From Gentiana macrophylla (Eukaryota; Streptophyta; Magnoliopsida; Gentianales; Gentianaceae), in contig CM047815.1 of NCBI GenBank assembly GCA_026214975.1, positions 78,149,299 through 78,213,298 on the forward strand: 64,000 nucleotides of DNA, read 5' to 3'. Position numbers and translations under genes: made by a program. The notes under the pieces were generated by a model, which saw only the letters and a program-made list of their open reading frames with translations, searched no databases and had not been told where the DNA came from. Below are positions 10,925 through 22,915 of this stretch, in pieces. How positions within the stretch are numbered: the first letter of the stretch is position 1; every line of letters starts with the position of its first letter.

Positions 10925-13533
10925 TTAATTGCTATCGACGAAAGCAAATACACATAAATACCATAAAAGCAAAACCGATCCTTTCGTAATCTGAGACTTC
11001 CTCGGTATAAGAATAATCCGTGGCGATCCATCATCGTGCAACAGAGCTGCTTTCACGGGTTAGTCGCTACTCTTCTACAACCACCAAAAGCCTGGTGGTT
11101 GTAACTTATATCGGTTTTTACATAATCCAGGGCAAAGAGCATTAACCTTGATATTCGGGTACTTTTTCGCCACAATCCTTGTACAAGCATTCACGCAGCT
11201 TTGGATTGTGTATGCCGCAAAACGGGCACCAATCTTTGGCATTGAGGGGAATCCTCTTTGACGCTCTTTTTGAAATTCATCAATTACTTTCATCAAATTT
11301 TCTCCAATCGTTAAGTTGTTTGCATTATCAACCAAGATTTCTTTTGATCACTCCATCGGGCACATAATCAGAAGGTGCAAAACCATATGATTAGACATAA
11401 TGCAACCAAGGACATAGTAAAAATTGAAGTTTATAAGGTACTAACAAATATTTCTCAAAATTGTTTGGATGTATGTTGAATTATATAAATTGTTCGATTT
11501 AATTTTTTCCTGATATACTTTAGCCCCATAGTCCACTTACGACTTGTTTGTTATATTATCTATAAATAAAATGAAATGGTCTCATCGTTCATTTCTAATG
11601 TTTACCCATGTATGGTTACAGATACTGAGTCGGATTACAATTTCATTAATATTGAATGCTAAAGCATTTTCTTTTACCTAAAAAATAGATGGACTGAATG
11701 AAATCGACAAGTACACGGGATGGTAAGTACGAAAATAAGGTGGAGAGATATAGAAAGTAGTGGTGCTACTGTGGATACGTGTGATAAGATATAATAATGT
11801 TAATGTACAATATGGTTATGTTTGGTGTGGTATGTGGTCAAGCAAGGTGGTAGGTAGTGTGATGTGCGCTGGGCTTATGACAGAGTATGGGCATGTGCAT
11901 TTGAGTGGAGCAGGTTGATCTTTGACTTTGATTATATAGGGTTTTTGTTGGAAAGAGATTTTATTTAAGTGAGGCTTTGGCATGTGTGTTATGGACTATT
12001 GCATGGCAGGTTAGTTAACTGTTTGTACTCTCTTCGCGCTTCTCTCTAATAAAAATATTCTAAAAAATTCAGATTCTCTATTTTTAACGGAACAACGATA
12101 AGCAACCACAATCTAAAAAAGATATTAACCACAATCAAAAGATACAACCTCTTTCTCAAAAAAAAGATTATTAAATCATCGACACAATTCATTGATCTAC
12201 ACCCCATCGACATATTTCAGTAATTCACACAGGTATCAACGTCATAATTAATCGGGTTGTTTTTTTTTTCTGTCGTATCATTTCTTTTTTTTACGTGTGT
12301 AGTGTTTGTAATACACATTCTAGTTCATGATTATTTTGAGTAAAGATTTTATACAAAAATAAATGTATCGTTTTTGCATGTGCTAAATAAAGAATATGTT
12401 AAGGGTGTAATGATGCAAATACTCTAAACACACGTGAAATTACAACATCTAATTATTCATACCTTCAATTGTCCCTAAGTAGAAGAAATATCTTACAATT
12501 CTTGGGGATTTAGACTTTTGAAGCAGAGGAATGAAGGCATCAATCATTCTTTCTAACTGCAATAGGCTTATCTCAGATGCCTTCAACGCAAGGATTTGTA
12601 ATCCTGAGTCGAATGTTCCCATTGCTTTAACACTTTCTTCATGCTGTATTGATCAAAAGCATGTAAGTATACCAATTCTAAGTACCCAATAAGTACTAAT
12701 TTAAAAAAAAAAAAGCTATAAAACAATCAATTATCTTATCAAAATTGAGAGATCCTGAATTCAAATTTTTCTGCAAATATTATTGTCTCATTTCGACTTG
12801 TTGGGCCTTTTCCTAGCCTTATATTAGTCCCTTAATTGATGGTAGCAGGAATCAAGATATATAATTGCTATAATTATCCATCACCTCCTACAATAGCTTT
12901 GGGAGATCCGAATCTACAAATTAATCCCACAGAGAAATCGTTGTTACACTTACACTTATAGCCCATAGTTGAGGGAAAGTGTATCAAAGTAAAGTGTATG
13001 ATCAAGAAAATATTCAAGCTAGTGGCAATCGCTTTTTCAAAGTAGCAAATTGTTTTTCAACGGGTAAAAGGAATTTTTTTCTTAGTATAATATTTGCTTT
13101 TTTTTTTGGCCGAGTAGGTCCGCGAGGCCCATCGTGGTCAATATATACATCCATCTCCTCACAAAATATATAGTAACGCTAATTATCTATCTTCTCAATA
13201 CTGAGTTTTTTCGGAGGTCCCAAATCCACATAAGAACACCATGGCACGGAGAAATCGTTGTTGTACTACATATAGAATTTTCTCTGTGCACAAGGAATCA
13301 TTTGTATGATTTATCTCTGGAGTGAGATTTTTATGTAGGATTTGTATAGACATTAAGAATCTTCTGAACCGTCTCAATTGCTAAAGGCTTTCAAGAAGAC
13401 ATGGGAACTTTAAAATGTTTTTCTTTCAATTTTCCCGTAGCAAAAAGTAAAATAAAAATACAACACTTACACCAACTAGTTTTGTCGGCTCAACGACATC
13501 TACATGGATTCCGCCAACCCCTGCATTGTTGAC
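10925..13533 (-). pseudogene. Short-chain dehydrogenase/reductase (neomenthol/salutaridine type), degenerate
   Basis: Three exon-like blocks lie in order on the minus strand. Block 1 (13471-13533) reads VNNAGVGGIHVD, the SDR NNAG core motif, with an AG acceptor and a GTAAGT donor. Block 2 (12497-12643) keeps an open frame ending IPLLQKSKSPRI before GTAAGA, like the segment preceding VNVSS in plant carbonyl reductases. Block 3 (about 10925-11396) contains RFAAYTI, then TRIVAKKYPNIKVNALCPG, KTDISYN and PVKAALLHDDG. These match the family's catalytic and C-terminal parts. The usual Y-x-x-x-K is damaged (YTIQSC where YTVSKA is normal). Frame breaks occur before VDNANNL, after CPGLCK and before PVKAALL. 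The N-terminal Rossmann exon (TGxxxGIG) is absent and may lie beyond the gap. An active gene of this family would reduce carbonyl groups with NADPH. Confidence 0.72.
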
Positions 13534-13794
13534 CTGATACAAAATAACACCAAGAAGAATCATGAACTGTTGCAGTGAATATAACAATACACATACATAA
13601 AAAATGGTTTAAAACTAATTTACTAATGTGCATTTTCTAACTAGATTCTAATTGTATTGAACTACCATCTCTCAAGCTGATGGGGAGTTGATAATTGTGG
13701 GCATCTCTTCCAATATTTACACAATTTTAAACACTTCAACACGCCTCATGTAAGTGACCAGGAATTGGTATTTATCAAATAACAGTCTCTTAGA

Positions 13795-14330
13795 AATCCC
13801 TAACCCTCAACAGTTGCAGCAAATGCAGATAACAACCTACCGGTCAGTTTTCTATTAAGCATCTCTCTTTGTATCTATGTTTAACTGCCGGGTTTCAACC
13901 AATTTTCTATCAAACATCTATCTTTTGTATCTATGTTTAATCGGTTCGAACCAATGACCTTTGATCAATAATAAAGCTTATAACCGATTGAATTAAATGG
14001 ACAATTGCATTAAAGATCCCCTCAACAGTGGCAGCAAATGCAGATAAAAGCCTACAGGACAGTTTTCTACCAAACACCTCTCTTTGTATCTATGTTTAAA
14101 TGTCGGTTTCAACCAATCACCTTTGAGGAGAGAATAAAGTCTTATAACCAATCAACTAAAATTGACAATCATTAAAGATTGTCGAATGAGGTTAGTTTTC
14201 TATCAAACATCTATCTTTGTATATATGTTTAACTTCCGGTTTGAACCAATGACCTTGGATCAAGAATAAACCTTTAACCGGTTGATTCAAATGGACAATC
14301 AATTAAAGATCGTTCAAATAATATACACGC
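13795..14330. repeat. Tandem/interspersed direct repeats
   Basis: The phrases TCAGTTTTCTATYAARCATCT, CTTTGTATCTATGTTTAA, CGGTTTGAACCAATGACCTT, AATAAAGCTTATAACCG and ATGGACAATYAATTAAAGATC return in the same order three to four times, with small differences and some truncated units. The block lies just upstream of the 100-N gap, consistent with a repeat-driven assembly break. Confidence 0.75.
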
Positions 14331-14567
14331 TTTTAATATCGTTAAAGTGTGATATTAAATGAATTCACAGTAATTTGAGTGGGTCCATGGACCACCTCGC
14401 CCGCCTCGCGGGCACCGATCTCCCAACACTCTGCACAATATAACGGTAGCAATGCCGACACTGCGTTCGATCGTATTTAACTCCACTCATATCATGTTGA
14501 TAATTAAGATTTTTCATCAATAGTGGGCAAGCAATTTTAAACACTTCAACCTGATACTAAGACGCCT

Positions 14568-14667
14568 NNNNNNNNNNNNNNNNNNNNNNNNNNNNNNNNN
14601 NNNNNNNNNNNNNNNNNNNNNNNNNNNNNNNNNNNNNNNNNNNNNNNNNNNNNNNNNNNNNNNNNNN
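14568..14667. other. Assembly gap (100 N)
   Basis: Exactly 100 N, a placeholder size usually meaning an unknown gap length. To its right the sequence resumes inside the protease end of an Athila-like element, so the element's 5' LTR, leader and gag are missing here or lie in the gap. Confidence 0.98.
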
Positions 14668-17600
14668 ATTTACCTTTCAGTTGATTGGTATGTTTTAGAT
14701 ATGAAGAAAGAACCCAGCGTTCCGCCCGATTCTAGGAAGACCTTTTTCCTATCTCGACTAGAGCTCTGCGTGATTGCGCTGCGATGGTGAGTGAAACTAT
14801 CCGAGTTAGTGACCAAAGGGTGAGTTCTCAGTGTCTTAAAGTCCATTCAAGTACCCTACGGCCCTCCCGAGACGGCTTTTTTAATTGATTATATGATGGA
14901 TGATTTCACCCAGAGGAAACTATATGGATAAATAAGTCATGATTTGTAGAAACCGAGAATATGAAGCGGATTAGTTGTGTAATCCCGAATACTTCGTAGG
15001 TAGGGTGAGTCTGGATCAACTGGCGGTGATTTTGAGGAAGAATTTGTTGGAAAGGGAGGCTTTAGCGATTAGGACCTGTGGAAGGTAAACTCAATGATAT
15101 TGAGTTGAAAAGTGGAGATCTCGAGTCTAGTTTACAGAGGACCCACTGCTGGATTGGGTATTTGAAGCCGTTGCGAACGCATCACCAAGTATGTGTTCTT
15201 AAGAAAGCGACAAGCTTAGTAATCATATACTGCGAGCTTTCCCGTATAGAGGAAATGAAAGTGATCAAAATCTTGAAGAAGAATGAGAAAACTTTTGGTT
15301 GGCAAGTAGGAGATGTCGAGAGAATATCTCCAGCATACCGCATACCTGAATCCAAGGCAGAATGGGAAATTGTCAAGTGTGTCGAGCCGGTATGTGAAGG
15401 CTCAGCCTAAGTATGCAGAGATCGTTAAAAGAAATCCTTACATTAAACTTACGGACGCCTAGAATCATTTATGCCGCCAGCGGATAGTAGATAGGTTTCC
15501 CGACTCAAGTAGTTCCCAAAAAAGATGGAATTACGAATTGAAAAAGAATGAAGGGAAGAAATTGCATTGAGAAGCTTATTCTTGATTACATGATACGCGT
15601 CGAGTGCTCCAGCTCAATGAGGTAACCATGAAAGATCGCTTCCCTTCCATTCATTGACCAGGCTCTTTCGGCGTCTGGCGGGACCGCGCGTTCTGCTTGT
15701 TTCACAGATGGATATTCGGGATATTTCGGATACCAGGTGATCGGTGACCCGAAGACCACCTTCACACCGCCGTATGGTACATTCGCCCCTCTGAGACGAA
15801 TGCCGTTCAGTCTCTGCAATGCCCCAGCTACATTTGTGATATGATGTATGCCAGCCATCTTTGTGGGCTTGTAGAAAAGGTGTATGGAAGATTTTATGGG
15901 CGATTTTGGTTTTGAGTCGATCTTTTGATGATTGCCTTGACAATCTTGATCCAGTGTTATCGGATGTGTGGAAAGAACCTAGTACTTAATTGGGAAAATG
16001 CCATTTCATGGTAGATGAAGGAATAGTTCTTGTACTGGATCGGCGACCAGAGTATAGAAGTTGTGAGAGGCAAAGTAGAAGCTATTGAGAAGATGAGCTA
16101 TCCTACAAAATGTGCGGCAGAAGTGAGAGGCTTTCTTGGACACGTCAGAAACCTACGGAAGGTTCATTCAAGATTTCTCCCAAGATAATGAAGCCACATC
16201 CACTTTACTAAAGGAAGAGCGTTGAGTTTAATTCGAAGAAATTGCATGACAAGCGTTTGAGAGCTTAAGAATCGTTTAATATCACCGCTCCAAGTTCTTA
16301 TATCGCTTTATGTGGAACCTACCGTTTGAGCTTGTAATGCGGCAGCGTCAAACTATCGCTGTTGAGTGTTTATTCTGGGGCAAAAGATCAAAGGAAAGTT
16401 CCGACCCCTATCTATTCTGCGAAGCCCACACATTGAACCCTACCAGTTAACTATACTACCAGCGAAAAGGAACTACTAGCGTAGTCTTTGCTATGGACAA
16501 GTTTAGTAGTTACTTGTTAGGAGCTCAAGTGATACATTAATGTGGGTGATCATGGCGCTGCGATTATCGATGACTAAGAAAGAGGCTAAACCGCGCTTCG
16601 TTGGATATTGACCTACGAGGAGTTTGGCGTTCAAATTAAGGACAAAAGAGCGGTGAGAATGTAGTAGCGGATCAGCTAATGTCTAGGATGTTAAATGAGG
16701 AAAGAATGAACCAGGATGATATAGATCTTTTACTTTCCTCTGAAAACATCATGTTGATCGATGGCGCTCTCTGATGTTCCATGGTATTCTTATTATAAAC
16801 TACCTTACATGTTGGCGTTATCTGCGATCGAGAGATGTCTTATCGGGAGAAGAAAAGTTCTTCTCGGATTTAAAATATTTCGTTTGGGATGAACCTTATC
16901 TTTTCAAGATCTGTAAAAGATGGTTTGCTTAGGAGATGTATTCGGAGTCGAGCAACGTGACATCGTTGAAGCTGATGCCACAGTGGACCTGCGGAGGTCC
17001 TTTTGGTCCGTGGAAAACCGTTGCTAAGATATTTCAATCCGGTTTCTATTGGCCTCACGATCTTTAAAGATCACGGAGGCTTTACTTGTAAAGCTTGTGA
17101 TAGGTGCCAAAGAACCGGTACTCACGACAAAGGCGTTTTGACATGCCTTTAAAGCCCATCCTCGAATCTGAGTCTTTGATGTATGAATTATCGATTTTAT
17201 CAGGACCATTCCAGTCATCTTTGCGATAATAAATACATCTTAGTCTGCGTAAACTCACGTGTCTAAATGGGTGGAGGCCCAAGCCACTCCTCACAATGAT
17301 CATAAGGCGGTGATGAAATTTAAAAGAAGAATATCGCCATTGAGAGTTTGGATGTCCGCGTGCGCGATCGGTGATGAAGGGGCGCATTTTAACAACCCGG
17401 CCCCAGAAAGTGCTAAAGGAAGTATGGTGTTAAGTCCCTTAAAATTGGCACACCATATCATCCGATGACTAGTGAGTCGAGTTGAAAGGAGCAACTAGAG
17501 CATTAAGAAGATCCTGGAAGGCATGATATGATCATGCAGGAAGAGCCCAGTCACAAGTTGGATGATATCTTTGTGGGCATATCAGACAGCCTATAAGACC

Positions 17601-18035
17601 CCATGCGGTGCATCACCATATCAAATGGTCTCACGGAAACCATGTCATCTGCTGTCGAGTTAGAGCATAGAGCTTGTTAGGCTACAAAGTTTACGAACTT
17701 TGACTCGATCTTGTAGAGAAACATCGACTACGAATGATTCAGCTGGTGGGACGAATCAGGACTCCAACTATGAAAGTGCCGGGATTAGTAAAGATAGGAT
17801 GAAACTACTCCGTGATGCTAAGATTAAGAAGAGAATTTCATGTAGTGAACAAGTTCTTCTATATAATTCTAGATTACGTATGTTTCTGGAAAGTTAAGGA
17901 CACGTTGGTCGGCCACTTTCGAGATTCTCAAATCATTCGAGGAGGCGTTACAGAACTTAGTGGTTATAGTGGTGACCCGTTTGAGTCAGCAGTGGGGAAG
18001 TACCAAACACTATATTGGTGAACTAAAGAGACATC
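14668..18035 (+). pseudogene. Unit A pol (protease end, RT, RNase H, integrase), broken
   Basis: The sequence starts at the last residues of the aspartic protease. It continues through RT (about 15060-16310, including TFGWQVGD near 15292, a YSGY-type palm motif near 15708 and VLNWEKCHFMVDEG near 15985), RNase H (about 16310-16690, with TTEKELLA-like and SYLLGAQV-like pieces) and integrase (about 16840-18010, with DRCQRT-like zinc-binding, [11 protein letters not shown] and GDEGAHF pieces). Each domain is recognisable only by hopping between frames. The RT catalytic FMDD of Athila-type elements reads FMGD at 15893-15904. Unit A has the most frame breaks of the three. Confidence 0.85.
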
Positions 18036-19160
18036 TTTGATTGTTAAATTTCTCGATATTCTCGGATGTGGTATTCCATGAGTCGAAGACTTTAAGAAGT
18101 TATCACCCGACTTGTTCTCGAGGATGCGGAGTAACCACACGAAGAAGTTCTAGCGAGCGATCTTTGATATGGAAGAGTTTGAAAAGGAGCGTCGGTTGAA
18201 GCGTCATGGGGAGGGCTCGAGAGAATGAAGAAGTCGCCATGGGAAGTTCGCGGCGTATGTGAAAGCTATTAAGATTTCACCCGTGTGCGAGATCTTTGTT
18301 CTGCGACCACACTCTGCGATCGAGCTTACGAGGTAGTGGTGGCGAAAAAGTCAAATGGCTTTGATCGAGGTGAGTTTAAGCGGTGTCGAGCTAATGACAT
18401 TAACCAAAAAGCGCCACTGGGGGCACGCTAGATATCGTTCTTCGATTGTTTTTGTTTTATGCTTTGATAGTGTTAGTATTTAAGTTTAGTTTATTGATTT
18501 TAGTCTTATTAAGTTTTGGTTTTATACATGAGTTAGTTGTGCTTTCTAGATATGGATTTGGGTGTTGACCAGAGGAGGTTACCTTTCCTTAGGAGGATTC
18601 CACTCATTCTTGTAGATGCGGACGGGAGGAACCATCGTTTTGCCGCGTGGGTTTTGACATTAGTACCCGCGTCAAGGCGGTCACCTATGTTCTCATTGTT
18701 CCCGTTGCCCGGGAGGTGGAACTTTACTCTTTGAGGAGTTCTGAGCGACTACAGGGCGTCTTACACAATCCTCAATGATCCGATCTTTGACAGATTTAGC
18801 GCCTAGTCTTTGCAAGTGAGGCACTCCGATGGTGTTGATGTGGTGGTGAGGCCCAGGGTTTACAAGATGAAGTATGACTTCCTCAGCGATTGACATGCTC
18901 AACGCCGTCTCGTCGAGTGATAGATTGGTGGACATTTATGATGACTAAGCGTTCTTAGGATGTTTCGTCGAGGCAAGCGGCGTGAAACAAAAGCGGCCCG
19001 AGTGGGAGGCAACCGCTTGTTTTCCATCTATTTTATTTATTTTCTAGTAATTTTGTACTTCGTTTGATTTTTATTTGTATTTTTGAAGTTTTATATAAGT
19101 TTAATATCGATAGTGCAATTTTGAATTTGATTTGTATGGAAATTTTATAAATTTTTGCAT
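18036..19160 (+). other. Unit A post-integrase region of unknown function
   Basis: This lies between integrase and the motif-rich promoter-like region and is conserved in all three units. Open fragments include the equivalents of IVKFLDILGCGIPRVEDF and, further on, LPFLRRIPLILVD. I recognise no family. It may be the C-terminal end of pol or an additional small ORF. Confidence 0.45.
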
Positions 19161-19166
19161 ATCTTT

Positions 19167-19375
19167 GCTTGGGCGCCCGTCGAACTACTGGGCGCCCGTC
19201 GCGCCTTGACCAATTTTAGGGCGGCGTCACTAAGCACAGGCGCTACCGTCTGCTTTATTCCATAAATCTGTATGTGATTTAAACTCCTGGGCGGCGTCCC
19301 AATAGGCTGGGCGCCCGTCGATTCATCAATTTCAGTGGGCGCCCTTGCGTCCGGTATAGTGAGCGCCCGTCAACC
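19167..19375 (+). promoter_or_regulatory. GGGCGCCCGTC motif cluster, unit A (pre-ORF)
   Basis: About eight copies of an 11-13 base motif occur in two forms, the palindrome-centred GGGCGCCCGTC and the shorter GGGCGGCGTC. They are separated by 10-30 bases of AT-rich spacer. A TATA-like box follows directly (19381-19388). The same cluster is present in units B and C with the same order of the two forms. Confidence 0.7.
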
Positions 19376-19380
19376 TACAC

Positions 19381-19388
19381 TATATATA
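19381..19388 (+). promoter_or_regulatory. Internal TATA-like box, unit A
   Basis: CTATATATACTCC directly follows the GC-motif cluster and lies about 570 bp upstream of the start of the downstream ORF. The arrangement copies that of the LTR promoter, where the same motif precedes CTATATATAG. Promoter activity is inferred. Confidence 0.4.
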
Positions 19389-19947
19389 CTCCTCAGCGCG
19401 CTGACCGCTTGTTTTGAGTTTCAAAAGCAAAAGCGGTTTCTCTCCTCGCTTTTACAAAATCATCAATTCTAAACCGTTTTGGCGATTCAAAGTGCTCTGA
19501 GCCGCCTGATACCTCTCTTGATTTTCTGGCAAATCCCCAAAACCACGATATTTTGGAAATCGGACCCATTCTGATCCGACTTTGGAAGAAAAATTTGATT
19601 TTGGAGAGTCGTTTTGTGTTGTTTGGACTTCGTTTTCACCTCGATCAACATCTACTCACCTACTCGGTAAGTTAGTAACAACTTTTCGAGATTTCATTCA
19701 CGTTTTTGTGGAGTTCGATCTTTAGGTCATTTCGTTTTCTTGAATGTTACCTTACTTTGTTTTTTTTGGTTTTGGTGTTTATTTACGCGCTCTGTTTTGG
19801 TGATGTGGTGTGTGACGGGTGATGAATGGATTGTTTGGTGATGATTATGGTTGCGGTTGTGGTTTGGTTGATTTGAAATCCAGCTTTGGATATTAAGCGG
19901 GTATCTTGTTGTGACTCGGGGTTGTTTTGGTTAGAATAAGGTTGAAT

Positions 19948-21431
19948 ATGGTTCATAAGAAGGGGCGTGGTTAAGAGGCATGGAAAGGAAGTAGCTAGGG
20001 AGGCCGGAAAGAAGCGCTGAGAGTTTGATCCTACTTTGGTCGATCCCGACCGAGGGTGTGAGTATCACGAGAACAACCTCCACAGAGCCACCCAAACTAG
20101 AGCTTCTTTGAGAGATGAGCCGACCTCGGACTCACGAGACTAGTAACGATGTGCCTTTAGTACGGATGCTGAGAGTTGAGAAAGGTGGAGGTTCGTCTAG
20201 AAAGTGAGGAAGGCGTATCGATGCCACCAGGAAGAGAACCGGTTTATACTAAGGCGAGCCCCTCGAGAAAGAAATCAAAACCGTACCCCGATGCCGTTTA
20301 CCTCGTCGATTCGTGAACCACAGAGGCTCATGATGTAATATAGGCGACATTATTTTCGCCAGACGATGTTGATTAAGCGGGCCATTTTGGAGGCCAAAGT
20401 CGATCCGGGGTTCGTTAAGTTGCTCGAGGATCGGAAATGGGAGACCTTGATGACAATCCCGACTACCCGGTGAATAGCTCCGTAGTTGGAATTTTATGCT
20501 AGCGTTCGGAAACCGATTTGGGAGGAAGGTAGTAAGTGGTTCGAGGGGTAAGTTCCTTTTACACGGAAGTGATTGTCCAGAAATACAACTTAGCGACTTT
20601 CGAGTGAGGACTACAAGGAAGAGATTGTACATAAACGAGAGTTTGGGGCAGAGGAAGGATCCTTTGGAGGAGTTGAGTTAAGAGTGTCGGACGTGGCGTG
20701 GGCGTTAAGACCAGCGGTGTGACGGAAGAGTTGGTAACCGACGACCTGGGCGGAGGATTGGAAGTCGGTGTCGGTTTATTCAAAATCGGTTGTTGCCTAA
20801 GAACAACTTAGCGCCTTTTCATCGGTGACCTAGGCATGTTATGCGCATTGACATTGGCCTGAGCGTGAATGTGAGGGGCGCTATATGATGAGGTGGCTAT
20901 TAATCGGAAGATTTATACCCGATGTTTGATTATCCCTCCGCCTTGATCCACGATCTACGTATCGATGCGGTGTGCCTGATGCGGGGCGATCACAAACCCC
21001 GAAGAATCGAGGCGTCTGGCGTGAGAAAGGTAAGCGCCAGGTCCGTGCAGGATGGAGACACCCACGAGAGCCGGTTCATCTTGGCACCACTGGAAGCGTC
21101 TACGGCTCCTGCTTTCCGCGCCGGTCGGGCCAGCGGCTCGGTATAGCCAGCAGTTTGCGGGTAAGGTGGTGGAAGACATCAGGGCATCTCGAACAACATT
21201 TTGGCGATCCTACGGTGTATATGTGAAGGCCGGCAACCGAGGGATGACGGGGATTTTGATCCGAGGCCTCGTTTGACTACCATTATTCTTACGAGATTGA
21301 AGCGAGGCCATTGCCGGCGTTCTTCTGCAGTGCGAGTCCTCTTCCGATGAGGAGGCGGTCCGATTCGGCACTGGGGCTTTCATCACCACCTTACAGCCCT
21401 CAGCCCATATGCCGGCCCAGGGCAATCTTGA
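19948..21431 (+). pseudogene. Unit A downstream ORF, putative plant transposon protein (Transposase_32-like)
   Basis: ATG at 19948 begins MVHKK, and a matching stop follows GGGCAATCT at about 21429. By comparison with unit C the product would have a basic N-terminus, an acidic Ser/Asp-rich stretch (DEPTSD...SDDVPL), a FYAKLF-type helix and the conserved RLLPKNNLAHFHIGDLGMLC block. This architecture is found in the extra ORF of Athila-type elements, annotated as 'putative plant transposon protein'. Its biochemical role is not established. The frame is interrupted many times. Confidence 0.7.
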
Positions 21432-22902
21432 CTTTCTTTGTCTATCTTTTTACGATTTGATTTGCCTAGATACCTTCATTTGTGTGGTTTACTACTTTTT
21501 TCCTCTTATATGGTTCATTGTAATTTTTGATGTTGCTCTATTTATTCTTTCGATGGATCATGTAAGCCATAAGGCACCCGTACTTTCATTTCGACTTAGT
21601 TTATACTTTTTGGTTGTATTGGATGCTTTATCTCTTGTTAGTCTTTGACTTTGCTATATCTTTTCATTTTGGTGTAACTCCCCGTTTTCCCGAGATGGTT
21701 CCATGTTTGTCAAGGCGTGCCAGGTATATTTTTAAGCGGTTTCGTTGAGCTTCATTTATGCAGATTCTGGCGTTCTACGGTGTCATTACAGTAGGCTCGG
21801 CTGATCAGCGTTTCAATTTACATCATTAAGTCTTTTCCTTTTTCTTTCATTTTGCACAACATGAGGACATGTTGGTTTTTAAGTGTGGGGGAGGAATGTT
21901 TGATAGGTATCGCACATTTGCTTAATTCGTAATGTTTTCTATGCAATGAGCTAAAATTTTTGAAATTTTGAAATTTCCCGACACTTTCGTTTTGTTTTGT
22001 CGAGTAGGCAATTCGATTCAATGTTACGCTATTTTTATAGTCATTTAAATTTGTATATCATGTGTTTGGTAAAGTAGTTGTTTCACCCGACACTAATTTC
22101 CACGAGCCATAGTAAATGATGAGCTATTTATAAAGTTATACCCGTTTTGGATTAGTGGTTTTGATTTTCTCGTAAGTCATGTGCTTAGTGCTACGTATAT
22201 ATCGTGAGATTTATGATAGTTTGTATTTAGATCCGAATATGATATCTTGTGAATATCTAAGGTTTGAATGTGATAAGTAGCCGCGTAACTTATTGTCAAA
22301 TGAAAAAGTTGAAAAGTAAGATATGAAGAATTATTGGGTGTGTCGAAAGCTAGTCGATGATTTGGTGAGTAGGGTATACCACGTATGTCTATACCACTAT
22401 GATGACTAAAAGCTCACGGCAGTCGGAAGAAAGTTGCCTTATGATTGGAGTAAGGTAGGGTATTATCTCGAAATGTCCTATTGCTATGTGAGGGCAAGAG
22501 CTCATTCGATGTGTGTTTTAAGTGAAAAGTTAAATCAAGCTGATAAAGTGTTATGAAATGTATATAAGACTAAGTTATAAATGCCTTATCCACAGGAAAG
22601 CGCGAGATATGTTGTAGGGATTATCCTCTGAGTATTTGAAAGGCCTAGATATATTCGATCATTCTTTTCGGGATATGTCACGTTTGTAGGGTGCATCTTA
22701 TGGTGTCATTTATTCTTAGTCTACAAGGGTATTAGCTAGTTTTGCTTTGAGTTTCTCGAGTTTGGATATAGTGGAAGTTTTTATGGCTATGCACACACAC
22801 AAGGGTGAACCGATTTATTGAATATATGTTATGCGTTTAGATATACATTCTTCTCTAAGGCCTAACTTTTGTTTTGTTTTGCTCGGGGACGAGCAAAAAC
22901 TT
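21432..22902 (+). other. Unit A 3' untranslated region
   Basis: Non-coding AT-rich sequence between the downstream ORF and the 3' LTR, with no recognisable protein. It contains an upstream purine tract AAGTGTGGGGGA (21881-21892) that duplicates the core of the true polypurine tract, and the plant-Athila phrase GCTCGGGGACGAGCAAAAAC (22881-22900). Unit C has the same region. Unit B lacks its last 0.9 kb. Confidence 0.7.
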
Positions 22903-22915
22903 AAGTGTGGGGAGT
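22903..22915 (+). other. Polypurine tract, unit A
   Basis: AAGTGTGGGGAG lies directly next to the first base of the LTR (TGTTGAGG at 22916). This is the expected plus-strand primer site. Confidence 0.85.

Noticed and set aside
15586..15943. Long minus-strand open frames over RT (also 28283-28513 and 40091-40409)
   Set aside because: They are antisense to a clearly recognisable RT region on the plus strand and vary in frame between units.
19167..19375. CRISPR-like array (regular short repeats with unique spacers)
   Set aside because: Repeats are only 10-13 bases, spacers are irregular, the genome is a plant, and the cluster is part of a retroelement.
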